From contig NW_002476522.1 in the NCBI RefSeq assembly GCF_000189635.1, positions 248,001-312,000 of the forward strand: DNA of 64,000 nucleotides, given 5' to 3'. Below the pieces are notes generated by a model. It did not search any database and was not told where the DNA came from. It was given only the letters and a program-made list of their open reading frames with translations. Below, one piece after another: positions 37,191 through 49,817 of this stretch. Numbering within the stretch: position 1 is the stretch's first letter; each line of letters begins with the position of its first letter. The stretch comes from Tetrahymena thermophila SB210 (taxonomy: Eukaryota > Ciliophora > Oligohymenophorea > Hymenostomatida > Tetrahymenidae). Both the position numbers and the translations under genes were made by a program.

Positions 37191-40100
37191 ATGAGCGATC
37201 CTTTAAATGATATGTTAATAGAAGATTAATAACAATTTAACTTGATATGCTATAACTCCTTAGTCCCTCTTTACTCACCATATTATTTTCATAACCACAA
37301 TATGGTAGTTTACAACGAAGATCAATTAGAAATAATTAAGAAGAAATTAGTTGATCATTATTAAATTCATTAAAATTGCATGATTGACGAAGAATGCTAA
37401 ATTGATTTCAGTAGCCTTGAATTCTTAAAACCTAAAAAGCAATTAGCTTTTCAGGAACTTCTAAATTAGAGGGTTTTGAATACCTCTCACTAAGAGTACA
37501 TCCAATTAGAAGATAACCACTCATGTGGAAATACAGATACATAATATTTTTATAATAATAAGATTTACTTACCTTTTAAAGAAGATGAATATGAAATGAC
37601 TGATTGTAAGAAAATTTCATACAATATTATCTAATTTTATTTATTAATTAATTAATTAAATTAGCTATGATTTCATAAAATCCCTAGATCTTTTAGATGT
37701 TAAACGATGGTAATAAACTAATTAATTTATTTATATTTTAGAATTTTTAAAATTTTTTAATAAAATATTATTTTAGAATTTATAGCAGCTCATTTATATT
37801 GGCAAAATATATTTTAGTTTATGGCAAATGATGTTGATTTAACAGAAGATTAACATTTTGAACTATAAAAAAATTATAAAGTAACTTTCGCATTTAAAAA
37901 ATTATTTTTTAAGTATTTTTATTTATTTTTTAAATTAGAATAAAAACTTTTACAATTTGTGCTTACTCACTGGAGATATTGTGTTGATTCCAATCAGACT
38001 AAATGGTTGCAATCATTTAGAATGTTTTGACTTAAATTCAATATACAGATTTATAGTAAGTAAGTAGCCTATATATTTATTTTTGTGAGTTAATAACTAT
38101 TTTTACAATTATCATTTCAGAATAAAAAACAGCGACTATTTAATGCCCTCTTTGTAGACACGAAGCTAATTTTTTTGAAGAGAAAGACAGTTTTTATTTA
38201 GATAAAAAACTATTAAAAGTAATAAATAAAAACACTAGTTACTCACCAGTTTGGAAATTTATTTCAGATGAGTTTGGTATGCAAGATATTTTAAGATCTA
38301 ATACAAAATTGGATATTTCAAAATCAAATAAGGTCTTTTGGAAAAGCAAAAAAGATGAAAATTATATTATTCAATTAAAGTAGCATTATCAAAATTTTGT
38401 TGGCAGATTAATATAAAATTGCAGTTAAAATAGCATCTATCCTATTCCTGTTAGGTGTATAAAATGTTTTGATTTGACTAAGTATTGTGACCTAGCTTAG
38501 TAACTACTCACACCTGATCAGTAATTAATTAATTGCTAATTTTACCAAAAATTTTTATTTAAATATTTCAAATTAATTAGATGCTTGTGCTGTAACTAAT
38601 AACTATCATGTAATAATGATGGGTTTTTAGACGAACTTAGAATCGATTTCATACTTTTAAATGAAATAACAAAATATGCTCAATTAACGATTTAGTCTTT
38701 TTTTGTTTTGGGTCATAATAATGGATAAGTTTTTTTATAAGCCTCATATTAAGATCTCACAGGAAAGATACAAAAGGTGTCTGATAACTCTTATATCTAA
38801 AATGCATTAGTAATTAGATTAGATATGTTTACAGGCTAAAGGATATAAGGACTTCCAATCAGGTAACTTAATTATTTATTATTTTGTCTATTAGCTTATT
38901 TATTAATTAGTCAAGATGATTGATTATTCTATCTATTCAGAGTTTCGAATAAAAATTAATATTTAATTTAAAAATTAGGTGGAAAGATTGCAACCATACA
39001 AACTGTATAGATTTAAATAACTATTGCAATTAGGAACTTCCAAGGTATTGTTTGATGTGTAACAAGACATATGAACTAACTGATTTAGTTTGGGATGAAG
39101 TTATTTTTAATTCTTTATAGTATCTTCCATAGAATGATAATTTATATTACGATTACAATTCGAAGCAATACGTACTCTCTGATATTTAATTAAGTTAATC
39201 AAGCGTAAAGGCTTAAGGGTTTCAAGCAAACTAATTTGCTTAGAATAAAAATGTTGAACCATCGTTAGACAATTAAAAATCACCTTCAAATACTTAAAAT
39301 AATATTAATAGTGGTGCTCGATACAATAATTTTATGGAAGGCCCTACAACAATGCCAACTAATTTCAAATAAATGAATGTAACATAAGGATATTAAGATT
39401 AGAGCAACCAAGAATAAAATATTTATAAAAATAGAACTGATGGCTATCAAAATATAGATTAGTCAAAGTAAAACTTTACTCAAACACAAGGTTTAAAGCA
39501 ATAGTAAAATTAAGTACCAGACGTAAGAGATAATAATGTTTAAAATAAACCTGGTTAGTAATAGAATGCTTTTAAAAAAACACTTTAGGATGATTGTTAT
39601 GCAAATGCATTTAAAAATGGAGTTTAAAAGTATCACTAAATGTTTAATCTAAAACCAAATACTTGCCAAACTTATTAATTTTAAAATAATTCTCCTGCTG
39701 ATTAAGCTGATCCATCTATAATTGGTTAGAATAACCTAAATACATTTAGTCAATCTAGCCAAAATATGTTTTAATAGTAGGGTTAAGGATTTTAGAATCA
39801 GTAATAATAGCTTAATTTAAATAATAATTAGTTTTAATAATAATTTACCAATAATTAATAACCAGTTGTAATGCAAGATACATTTGATATAAATTAGTCA
39901 GCAAATCCTCTGTAATAAGTATACTAGTAACAATACTAAAATCATCCTTAAGGGTAACCAATTACCTTTTAAAACGTTTCTTTTCAATAAAACCAAACTC
40001 ACATACCTCAACCACAAATCATTCCTGGTTAACTTATAAACTAAAGCGTTTAATAAAATGAATAAAGAAGTGCTTAATTTTAACAAAACTAATATTCCTT

Positions 40101-40515
40101 TTAAGCTAACTTCCCTGATGCTAACAATATAAATTTAAATAACTATAATTAATTTAATACAGCATAATTTAATCCAAATTAAATGAGCTATCCTAATCAG
40201 ATCCAAAATTAGATGCCTTAAGCTTTTTAAAATTAAATTGTTAACCCTTTTATTCCTAGTTATTATGATATAAATTAACAATTTGTACCTTTTGCTAGAA
40301 GCAATAGATAAGTATAGTAAAGAGACAACTATATAGCCAATAACGTCATCAATAATCCTTCTTATTATCAATAACCTGATAATATCAGAGTATCTATTCA
40401 GCCATAATAAGTACAACAAAATTAGCAACAGCCACAATAAAGCTAACCAATCCAAGTTAGAGAAATAAATAAAAATGGTAAAACAATAATCTTTAAATAA
40501 GTTACTAAAAAGTGA
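37191..40515 (+). CDS. Triple SP-RING (MIZ-type) protein, Asn/Gln-rich tail
   Basis: Multi-exon gene. Three successive modules resemble the SP-RING of SU(VAR)3-9-independent PIAS/Siz/Nse2-type SUMO ligases. Module 1 (37972-38165): 'IPIRLNGCNHLECFDL' plus 'CPLCRHEA', complete Cys-His-Cys-Cys set. Module 2 (38437-38610): 'IPVRCIKCFDL' plus 'CLCC', lacking the His. Module 3 (38849-39085): 'LPIRWKDCNHTNCIDL' plus 'YCLMCNK', complete. About 38640-38850 between modules 2 and 3 is a beta-rich linker. The C-terminal 470 residues are Asn/Gln/Pro-rich with no domain. Introns I can place by frame include 38863-38978, and each module is itself split by an intron. No SAP or PINIT domain is evident. A role in SUMO transfer follows from the family; acting on chromatin or in meiosis would be inference. 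Confidence 0.78.
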
Positions 40516-41190
40516 TATAGATATTATAATTAGTAAATAAATAAAGAAATTTTTTTTGTAATTATTTTATTTTTAAATCAGTATTAAATTTTTTTATGTT
40601 TGCTAACTTATCCTTTAACAAACTATTTTTTTAATTTAAATTATTTTTTATAAGAAATTTAATTCATTTATAAAAATTTAATATTTTTTTTAATGAAATT
40701 AATTAATTTATTATCTAATGTATCAAATTCAAATTTCATAGAATTTGTAAATATATTTCTAATTTTTAAATTAAAATATTTAGTAAAATGTGGTGTAGGT
40801 CATTATTTTAAGAATTAGCCTAATTTTAAAATATTACACTACATATTAATATTAATTTAGAATAAATTTTTAATGTATATAAAATAAAATTTGATAAGCA
40901 AAATTTAAAAGATAGATTTGAGCAATTAGCAAAATAAATTAACTAACATATTTCTATTAAATAATTAAAAATTTTTGAAAATGAATGTATTCTCTTGAAC
41001 TTTAATAATCAATCACTTAGTACTGTTTTTAAACGCTCCTAAAAATTGTAATCAAAATTTAAATTTAGAGCAAATTAGATTACAATCCTTTCTATTAAAA
41101 TTAATTTTATAAAAATTGAAAACTAATTAAAAAAAGAGAAAAGGAAATATTAAATCTTTGAATTGAAAGACTAATTATTTTTGTAGAAAT
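40516..41190. other. Intergenic, nothing recognised
   Basis: AT-rich spacer between two plus-strand genes. It should contain the 3' end of the SP-RING gene and the promoter of the membrane-protein gene. No specific signal was recognised. Confidence 0.6.
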
Positions 41191-44100
41191 ATGATCGAAA
41201 AAATATCTTAAAAATGCAAAGAATTATTTCTGCAGTCTGATATTTATGGGTAGAGCGTTATTATTCATTTAGGCAAAAAGAAATATCACTAAACTTATGT
41301 TGGTTCGTGTTTTACTTTACTAACAGCCATAATTATGGGAGTAGCTTTATTCTATTTAATGTAAGAGTTCATATAAAAATAAGATCCAACGGTCATATCA
41401 TTAGAAGCTATGATTAGTGATGGAAATAATTACTTAGATTAGATTAAAAAAATTAAGTTTGGAATTCAATTCTTTGATGAATCAGCGAGCATAATTACAG
41501 AAGAATAGGAGTTATAAAATATTCAAGAGTCTATCAGTTTTAAATTATGCTCTGAAGAAGATTATACCAAATGTGTTTAAATACCTACAATGAATGTAGA
41601 ACTAGACAATACCTAGGAAGATCTAAACTCTAAATATATTTAACCAAATTTAAGTTATGTCGATTTTGAATAATTTTTGCTGTAGAACATCAATAAATTA
41701 AGCTAATGGAGTTTATAGATCTTCATAGAATAAAATATTTCTTTAACTTAAGCAAAATACTGGTAAATAACTTGCTTTGACTCGTATATTGATATATAAA
41801 ATTATGAAAATCCAGTTTAAACTTTTAGGAGAAATTATTTTATGTATTTATATGATAATAAAACTCATTATCAGTTTGATTTCCTAAATGTAAATGTTCA
41901 AACAGATAAAGGCATGATGTATGAAGACATAACAAAATAGGAATATTTAACAATAAAAGATACTAGCTTTTCAACTCTTTCAAATGATTATCTTTACGCT
42001 TAGTGTGTAGAAATTATATTAGATAGGAAGCTAAAGGTTGTAAAAGTAAATAAAATTTATTATTTTTATGTATTTTCTTTTTAAAAAAAGACATTTTTGT
42101 TGAAATTTTAGATTATTTGGCTAGTTATTATTTTTTTTGTTGGAGAGCTTCTTTAATTAACTTACACTTTTTAATTTTTAAATAGAGAAGTTATCTTAAG
42201 ATATAAAACATTCTTACGTAAATTGGTGGTCTTATCAAAATTGTAGTTTTATTCTTTTAATTTGTTTCATCCCCGCTTATTAAATTATCATTACAATTAG
42301 AGTTAGTTAACTCTGTATTTTAGTTTGAAGACCAAGAGAATATTATTGATGAGAATTAATAGAGCAAATCTAAAAACTCAAAATATGTGGATGATAAGGC
42401 AGATAGTATTATGTATAACGATAACTCAAATAAAAATTAATAGTAATAAAATAATCTAACTGAGTTTTCAAGGAATAGATTTTTTAAATTGACGTTAAAT
42501 TTAAATAAAAACGCAAATATTCATTAGGATTAGTAAAACTGTACTAACTAGAAAACAATAGAAGAGTGTGTAATAATAAATAAAAAGAATAGCAAATCAG
42601 AAATAGATCAAATTGAATAAAACAATTCTTATAATAGCACCATTAATGCTTAGAAAAAAAATAGTATTTTTAAGCTGGATCAACTTCAATCTCTCAATTT
42701 AGCTCAGACTGATATTAAGCAAAATCCATAACTGTCATTCTAAAAATAGCAAAATAAATTAAAAAATAAGCATGATAACTCTCTTAAATCAATGAATTGC
42801 TCAGCTGGTGTATTTGGCCCAAAAGAGATGAATAATAATATTAATAATCAAAGCGCAATTTAGAACATAATGAGCTTGTCTTAGAATTAAAATCATGTTG
42901 CAGATGCCTCTCTATTTTCTCCAAAAACATAGAGAAATAAATCTCATTCATTGTTCTAACAAAACTATTAAAGTAACCATGGATTTTAGACAAACTTATA
43001 AATGTTAAAAGGTTCTGAGGAAGCTAATAAAGCTAAACTAATTAAAAAGCTAGTGCATTAAAAGCTCACCAAATTAAGCATGAGAAACTCTAGCTAACCT
43101 GACTCTCCACTTTAGAGTGTTGAAATGGAATAAGCTAGAGACATGGTTAAGGGTAAAAAAAATGAAGGTTTCAATAGCATTTTTATCAAACTTTTCAAAA
43201 ATGTGACTCATAATTATTTAGTGATGAAGTTTTTAGACAAAATCAAATATCTCTTAAAAATAAAATTCAACAAGCGACAGCAACTTAAGTTTTCTATGGA
43301 CAAAATAAGCGAACGCTTAGATATTATCTTTATAATTAAAAAAATTGTTGAAATAGATAAACTGAAAATGATTTTATTTGACTAAAATTAGCTTAAAATA
43401 TTTGAATATCTACCTCGCCCTATAATTAAATTTGATCCTTACACTATAGAGGAAAATGATAAATTAAAAATGGAACAAAATAGAATTAAAAATTTAGATG
43501 GGATTAAAAATGCAAATCATTCCATTCAAGAAAATAACTACAGTGATGATGCAAATAATGTCCACGAGTTATGGTAGCATGCCCTAATTGAAAGTGATAA
43601 GCCTTACTTTTAGAAAGTTCATGAAGCAGCTAAAGCATATGAAACGCTAATCAAAAAAGAAAGCAAAGATATTTATGATATGCGTCTTTTATAATTTCTT
43701 GACAACAAAAGAAGAGATTATTTTGAAGAGATGCTTAAACCAAGCTCTCCCTCAGTTACCAGCTAAAATTAAAAACTGTAAGATTACATAAATAAAAGAA
43801 ATCATTATCCTGGAAACGAACCAGTTTTAGATTAAATACCAGAAAATTAATTTTCTAATAAATAAATAACACTTTAAAATGTAAATATTCCAATAAATGG
43901 AAGTTTGATCTTAGGTAAGTCTCTAAGTTAAAATGGTATGCAATAAAATGTAGATAAATAGACTAGTTTAAATCAAGACCTTAAAGAAATGAATTACTAG
44001 GATAATGGTAAAAATATGTAGACGGCTATTTAAAATTAAAATTATTTGAAATAAAAAAATACCAGTGAATAAAGTTAGCTTTAAATTTCAATTAATCAAA

Positions 44101-44213
44101 GTTAAGATTTTTATGAAGGAGATTAGAAGTATTTACCTTCAATTAAACAAATAGATTTTATGGATTAAATTAATAAATTCATGCAATAGAAAGAAATAAT
44201 TAACAAATTATGA
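41191..44213 (+). CDS. Ciliate-type two-span transmembrane protein
   Basis: A membrane protein with one N-terminal span ('GSCFTLLTAIIMGVALFYLM', about residues 45-65), a luminal or external domain of about 250 residues with few Cys, a second span near 42110-42180 ('IIWLVIIFFVGELLQLTYTF'), and a long cytosolic C-terminus that is Asn/Gln/Ser-rich and then helical and basic ('MKFLDKIKYLLKIKF'). This layout fits a large, poorly characterised ciliate family. Frame changes imply introns at about 42040-42110 and 42220-42330. Downstream of these the frame is open to TGA at 44211. The C-terminal block 43143-44213 includes 'HELWQHALIESDKPYFQK'. Function unknown. Confidence 0.7.
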
Positions 44214-45286
44214 CAGATCTACTTTAAAATTTCGTATTCACCTTTTTAAACTAAATCTATTAAATGTAAATAAATAAATTAATTATAAAAAATTATTAAA
44301 AATATATTAAAAATATTTAAATGTATTTGTCATTATACTTACAAATTTGTTTATTAAAATATATTAAGTTTTTCATCTTATTTTAACTCTTTAGATTTTC
44401 TAAATCTATAAAATCAAAAATCTTATTTATAAAATTTGAAATCTAATTAATCAAAAAAAATAAAAATATATATTTCAAAGATATAATATATATATATATA
44501 TATATATATAATCTAGCAACACTCCTCGTTAAGATTTAAAATATTATACAATCTAATTTATTGATAAAAGTTATTAAATTGATAATTCCTTTTGCTATTT
44601 TTACATATTTCTAACTTATTAGCATTAAAAATTAATTGTGCAATACTAATTTATTAAAGATTTATTTATATGAAGGAAGAATGGATTTTATTTTTTAATA
44701 ACTCCATTGATTATAAACTTCTTAAAATTTATAAATAACTAACTACTCCATTGATTTTAAACTTCTTAAAATTAAATTAATAGCAATTTTAAAATATTTA
44801 TAATCTTAAATTTCATTTAATGCTAAATATTTATTTATTTAGTTTATTTGAAGTAACCAATCTATAAAATGAAAAATATATTATATTATATGATTGATTT
44901 ATTTATTTTGTAGGAAAGTACTTTTGAAGATTGGTAAGTTTATTTACTTAGTTTAAGGAATTAATAGTTTATATATAATATCAATCATATTTTTACTTTA
45001 AAATTTAAATAAAATTAGTAGCTACTCTTCTTTTAAAATAACTTAAATACGTACAAAGCTCAATTCATTAAAGTAATTTTAATTTAAAATGAATTTGTGC
45101 TTTATTTTTAAAATTTTTTGACATATCTCCGATTTCTTTAATTTTAATTGAATGGAGTAATTATTTATATATATTTTTTTTTAAGATAATAGATGAAATT
45201 GATAAAAAGAAACTAAGTAGCATACGTATTGAATATTTTATATAAGCACATATTTAAAATATTATATTTATTATTTTAAATTATAT
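44214..45286. other. Intergenic, convergent, with simple repeats
   Basis: Spacer between convergent genes. Contains a (TA)n run at about 44485-44511 and a tandem 44-bp duplication at about 44701-44774, in which 'actccattgatt' followed by 'aaacttcttaaaatt' occurs twice. No gene recognised. Confidence 0.65.
44701..44774. repeat. Tandem duplication of about 44 bp
   Basis: The two copies begin at 44701 and 44745, each with 'actccattgatt' then 'taaacttcttaaaattta' or a close variant. The short distance and near-identity suggest a recent slippage or recombination event in non-coding DNA. Confidence 0.75.
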
Positions 45287-45670
45287 TCAGTAAAGATAAA
45301 CGCCGTAAACAGTTACAAGACAAAATAGTGAGTCATTGACATAATAATCACTAGCTACATAATCAGTATCGAAATCCCAAAATTAACGAGATCCGACTCT
45401 TACACCTTAACCTTTTTATTATCCAATAATAACTGATACCATAAACTTATATCTTGGTAATCCTAAATCTTTTAATTTGTATTTAATGGTGTCAGCAATA
45501 TCTCTAGAGATTGTAGACACAGTAGCTGCATCAGTGTATACTTAGTTTTTTAATTTTAAATTTAATGTTTCACTAATTATTTCTTTTGCTTTGCCTGGTC
45601 TAAATTTTTCTCTTTATTTAGGGCGGATTTAATATTCCTAGTTAGTAGTGCCTCCTTATCCTCTTTTCAT
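45287..45670 (-). CDS. DYNLT2B: Tctex1-type dynein light chain (DYNLT2B/TCTEX1D2-like)
   Basis: Intact single-exon frame of 127 codons, about the usual size for this family. It matches the TCTEX1D2 (DYNLT2B) group closely from end to end: 'EYQIRPKQREKFRPGKAKEI' at the N-terminus, then 'ISRDIADTIKYKLKDLGLPR', 'YKFMVSVIIGQQKGQGVRVG', 'FWDFDTDYVASDYYVNDSLF' and the terminal 'CLVTVYGVYLY'. In other organisms this light chain belongs to cytoplasmic dynein-2, the retrograde intraflagellar-transport motor, where it dimerises with another Tctex1 chain on the intermediate chains. A ciliate with hundreds of cilia needs this machinery. The other Tctex1 subfamilies (DYNLT1/3 and outer-arm LC) are less good fits because of the 'EKFRP' N-terminal signature. 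Confidence 0.93.
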
Positions 45671-46996
45671 TTTAAGACTTTTTCTTTTTTTGTTCTACTT
45701 AAAAATGGAAAATCTTTAAACTATTCCCTTTCGTATTAATAATTTTGAAATTTATAAAGTATGTTATGATATATATATATATCTAATAATTGTTAGTTAT
45801 CTTTTTGATATTTTTACTTTATCAATAATCTTAATTCTAAATAAATAAATAAATAATTAATTAATTAATCAATAATTTTTTGCATTTCAAAATGTTCAAA
45901 AAAATACTTATTTATGCAATTTAAGTCTGTCTAATCTTTTGTAAATTTTAAAATATAAATCAAATAAATTTATTATTTTAAATTTTAATTGATTATCCTA
46001 AAATATTTTATATCATTAATTATTTTATCCAAAAAAAATATTTTCATAGCACTTATTAATTATAATATATTTATTTATTTTTGTTAGTAAGTTTGATAAT
46101 TTATTTTTCAAAAACTTTAAATGTTAAAATATACAAAAGTTATTCATGCAATTTAGAATCTATTTCATTTAGAAATTAGAAATAAAATAAATAAACTCTA
46201 TTCTAATTAAATTGGATTTATATTTTTGCAAATTTTGTGAAAAAAAAGTTATATTTACTTAAATTAATTTTTCATTTTATAAATGAAATCGGTAAATATA
46301 ACAAGCACCACTATTTTACCATGCTCTCCAAAACATAAATATTTGAAAAAAAATTATACACTTGATGATAAATCAAAAAAAAAATAAATTTCTCTGTATA
46401 TTTTTAGTTTTGAATATAGATTTTACCTGATTTTTAAAATTAAATTTTTTTAACAGATTAGTAAGAAGAATTAAATGTAAGAAAGTAATTTATTGATTTT
46501 AATTCTAATATAAATTCTAAGCTTAGACTCTTTAATAATAAAAAATTATTTTATATCTTAAAAATCTATTAAAAACAATATAATTATGCCTCAAAAGAAA
46601 GAAGAGGATAAAAAAAAAATGTTATTTTCAATTCCAACAATATTATATAATTTTTGCAAATAATTGAATTAAAGATTTATGAAAATCAAATTAATTATTT
46701 TATTTTTAAAATTAATTAATTTAAATGCAAAGTTTGATTCAATTAAATAAATATTTTAGAAAATATTTTTCTTTTAACATGAAATTATTTTAATAAAGCT
46801 TAAATAATATCTTTCAAGTTCAATTTCTAATATTAAAATTTAACATTTAAGTTGAATGCGCTAAAATTTTTGGAGGTTAATAATTTTATTAAATTTGATA
46901 ATTTTTTATTGTTTATAGAGAATCTTAATAGATAGATACATATCATTTTAAGTTAGGTAAATAAATATATAGATAATAGCTAGCTAGATAGATAAA
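45671..46996. other. Intergenic, divergent promoter region
   Basis: AT-rich spacer between the divergent dynein light-chain and YEATS genes. It shows an 'atatatatatat' run near 45770 and 'gatagata' runs near 46935 and 46985. A 'atgcctcaaaagaaagaaga' start near 46586 does not lead into a sustained frame and was not called. Confidence 0.55.
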
Positions 46997-48577
46997 ATGC
47001 AACTCAATACTTAGCTAAAATAGCAAACATTTTCAAAGCCTATAGTTTATGGAACTATATCTTATTCATTAGGAGCAAGTAAAAATTTACTTTAGTGCAC
47101 TAAATAAAAATATTAAATGGAGCTTTTGTTATTTTTTAGCATTTGAAATTAATATTTACCAACAAGAATGATTTAGAAAATGTCTTAAATAATTATTTGT
47201 CTTTAAATTAGATAAAAAATAAACTGACAAAAATACTCATAGATGGTGCGCTTATGTTAGAGGTCCTAACAACGAAGATTTATCTACTTTCATTGATAAG
47301 GTAGTTTTTGTACTTCATGAGACTTTTACTGATCATCAGAGAGGTAAAAATTTAATTTAAAAAATCACAAACAAGCTGAAAATATTTTTTGAAATTAGCT
47401 ATTACAAAACCTCCATTTGAAGTAGTAGAAAAAGGTTGGGGTGAATTCGATATATTAATTTAAATCCACTTTAAAACTCATTATCCTTAGCTCGAGCTTG
47501 TCCATAAACTCAAAGTATACTTATTCATTTTAAACAAAAGTAAATTTATTGATTTCAAAACAGTTTTATGGAGCTAAATCTGGAGGTAATTCTTAAAGTA
47601 CAAAGAAGCCTGTTGTTTCAGAATTCTATGATGAAATAGTCTTTGTTAATCCCAGCGTAAATTGCGTTTAATTTATCTAAAAAGAATTCAATAACTTAAA
47701 AGATATCCTTTGTTCTAAGAGATAAAGGATACTATCCAAAAACTTAACCAAGATGATTCATTCATTCATTTTGATTTTAATACAAACTAAATACACAAAC
47801 TATATTAGAGTTTATTTGCTTATTCAAAAATTTGATTGTTAAAAATAGGTTGAATTTTATGATATGTTAAGAGTTGAGAAATATTTATAAAATGAAGAAA
47901 AGCTCTCAAAGGAGTCAAAGGGTGAAGGTGATAATGCATAAATGGAAGAAGAGTAGCCAGCTGAAAAAGAAGAAGAAGAATATTATGATTGGAAATAGCA
48001 CTACTTGAAATTTGATGCTTAAGATCACAAGTAAAAGTTAGATGACGCTTTAGTAGTTATAAAAGAACAAAATGAAAAAACAAAAATGGATTTAGAAAAG
48101 TGTGATAAAGATATTGAAGCATTAAACAAGGAAATTGAATAATTATAAAAAGAACAAGATTTAAAATAAAAGAAGCTCTTAGAGGAATAGCAATTACAAT
48201 AGCAATAATAATAGTAATAATCTTAGGATGGAAATTAATTCTCATATCCAACTCCTAATTTCTAAAACCCATAAAGTTAATCACAAATAAATGAATTCCC
48301 TAACGAATAGATTAGAAGCATACCTTCTACTCCTTCAAATATCCAACAACAACCTCCCAACATACCTATTTAAAACATAGCTCCTCCACCTCAAATGCAA
48401 AACTAATATAATCCTCCAAATTAGTATCCAATGGGATAACCACCTGCAGCTCCCATGCCATAATAATAAGGACCTCCTCCTCCTTTAAACATGATGCCAA
48501 ATAGTTATGCTCCTCCTAATCCAAATATTAAAATGAATAACCCATATCAATAACCACCACCCAATATGCCTATGTGA
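46997..48577 (+). CDS. YEATS-domain protein (Yaf9/GAS41-like)
   Basis: Multi-exon gene. The N-terminal YEATS domain is unmistakable: 'FSKPIVYGTISYSLGA', then 'KNTHRWCAYVRGPNNEDLST', 'VVFVLHETF', 'AITKPPFEVVEKGWGEFDIL' and 'IQIHFKTHYPQLELVHKLK'. These match the acyl-lysine reader fold of Yaf9/GAS41, including the aromatic 'GWGEF' loop. Family members sit in NuA4 acetyltransferase and SWR1-type remodelling complexes in the nucleus. After 47830 come an acidic stretch, a coiled coil ('LEKCDKDIEALNKEIEQLQK'), a Gln run and a Pro/Gln/Asn-rich tail ending at TGA 48577. Introns: 47079-47211, about 47344-47398, and others at about 47511-47562 and 47655-47845. A coiled coil after YEATS is usual for the family, but the long Pro/Gln-rich tail is not. 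Confidence 0.85.
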
Positions 48578-49817
48578 AAATAAACTATTTAAATTAAAAA
48601 TATTGTAAAGAGTTATTAGATAGATTATATTAAAATTCTGTAAAATTTTTGAATTAAAAAACATCTAAATCAATAAATTAATAAAATCTTTTTTAACAAT
48701 TCAAATAAATTATTTTTTTATCTCATTTTATAAATGTTGAAAATCCTTTAAATAAATAAATTAATTATTAAAACAACTTTTTTTAAAAAATTAAAAGAGC
48801 AAATCCTTTGAATTTAATTTAAATTTATTCTAATTTTTTATTTTTAATTAAATTAATTTTAGATATTAGTATTTTTAAGCATGCTTTTTATTGCTAGTTT
48901 TTGCTTTAAATAATCAATTTTTGTATGAATTTGCTTTCCAAAGGTAGGTACTAAAGCAAAATAATTTTAACACTTTAACATTATAAGCAAGCATATATTT
49001 TAACTTTTTAATGAGTTGAAAATCCTTTAAATAAATTGTAAAATAACTCTTTTTAAAAAATTACAGTTGAATTTAATTTAAGTTAATTGTAATTTTTTTA
49101 ATTTTTAATTAAATTTTACATATTAGTATTTACTTTAACTAATTAATTTTTGTATGCATTTGCTTTCCAAAGGTACTAAATCAGATACTTTTAACAATTT
49201 AACATAAAAAACAAAAATACATTTTAAACTTTTGAATGAGTTAAAAATCCTTTAAATAATGTTAAAAATTCTCTTTTTAAAGAATTACGAGAAAAAATCT
49301 GTTGAATTTAATTTCAGTTTATTCTAATTTTTTATTTTTAATTAAATTATACATATTAGAATTTTTAAGCATGCTTTTTGTTGTAATTTTTGCTTTTATA
49401 AATTAATTTTTGTATACATTTGCTTTCCAAAGGTAGTAAAAAAAATACTTTTAAAAATTAAAGTAAATTAAAATATATTTTTAGGATATTTTTTGTTAAT
49501 TTAGATATTTTTTATCTTTTTTTATTGATTTTTTACTTATTTATTTAAGCAAGCAAATTATGATGAATACAAATGTTAAATTTAAAAAGATAGATAAATA
49601 GATAGATAGAATATGAATATATTCCTTTGCATTTGTTATAAACAGTTCTTATTTTTGATAAATTTTTAACGTTGTTTAATAGATGGAAGTAATAAATGTA
49701 TTTGAATCAATATTTCAGTAAAAGATTTTATGTAAATAGTTCATATATTTCTAAAGTAAATACAAAGTAGTTTTTTTTAATTAAACAAAAGGTAATCTCT
49801 CAACTTAAATTTGGCAA
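48578..49817. other. Intergenic, convergent, mostly occupied by a triplicated repeat
   Basis: Spacer between the 3' ends of the YEATS gene and the coiled-coil/polyQ gene. Its centre is a three-copy repeat listed separately. The rest is AT-rich, with a 'gatagatagata' run near 49590 and no coding character. Confidence 0.65.
48736..49440. repeat. Three tandem AT-rich repeats of about 230-260 bp
   Basis: Three collinear, diverged units. Each starts with 'gaaaatcctttaaata' or 'aaaaatcctttaaata' (48738, 49018, 49243), continues with 'ttgaatttaattt' and 'ttttaattaaatta', has an 'atattag' block (with 'tttttaagcatgcttttt' in units 1 and 3; missing in unit 2), and ends with 'atttgctttccaaaggta' (near 48929, 49159, 49418). 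The ends are the best conserved part. No unit is coding. Confidence 0.8.

Noticed and set aside
40135..40455. Minus-strand Leu/Ile-rich ORF of 106 aa
   Set aside because: Antisense of the Asn/Gln-rich tail of the triple SP-RING protein. TAA/TAG-rich sense sequence gives Leu/Ile-rich antisense frames.
46586..46625. ATG followed by a Lys/Glu-rich start as a possible first exon of the YEATS gene
   Set aside because: The YEATS domain already begins properly at 46997 ('SKPIVYG') and no in-phase join from 46586 was found.
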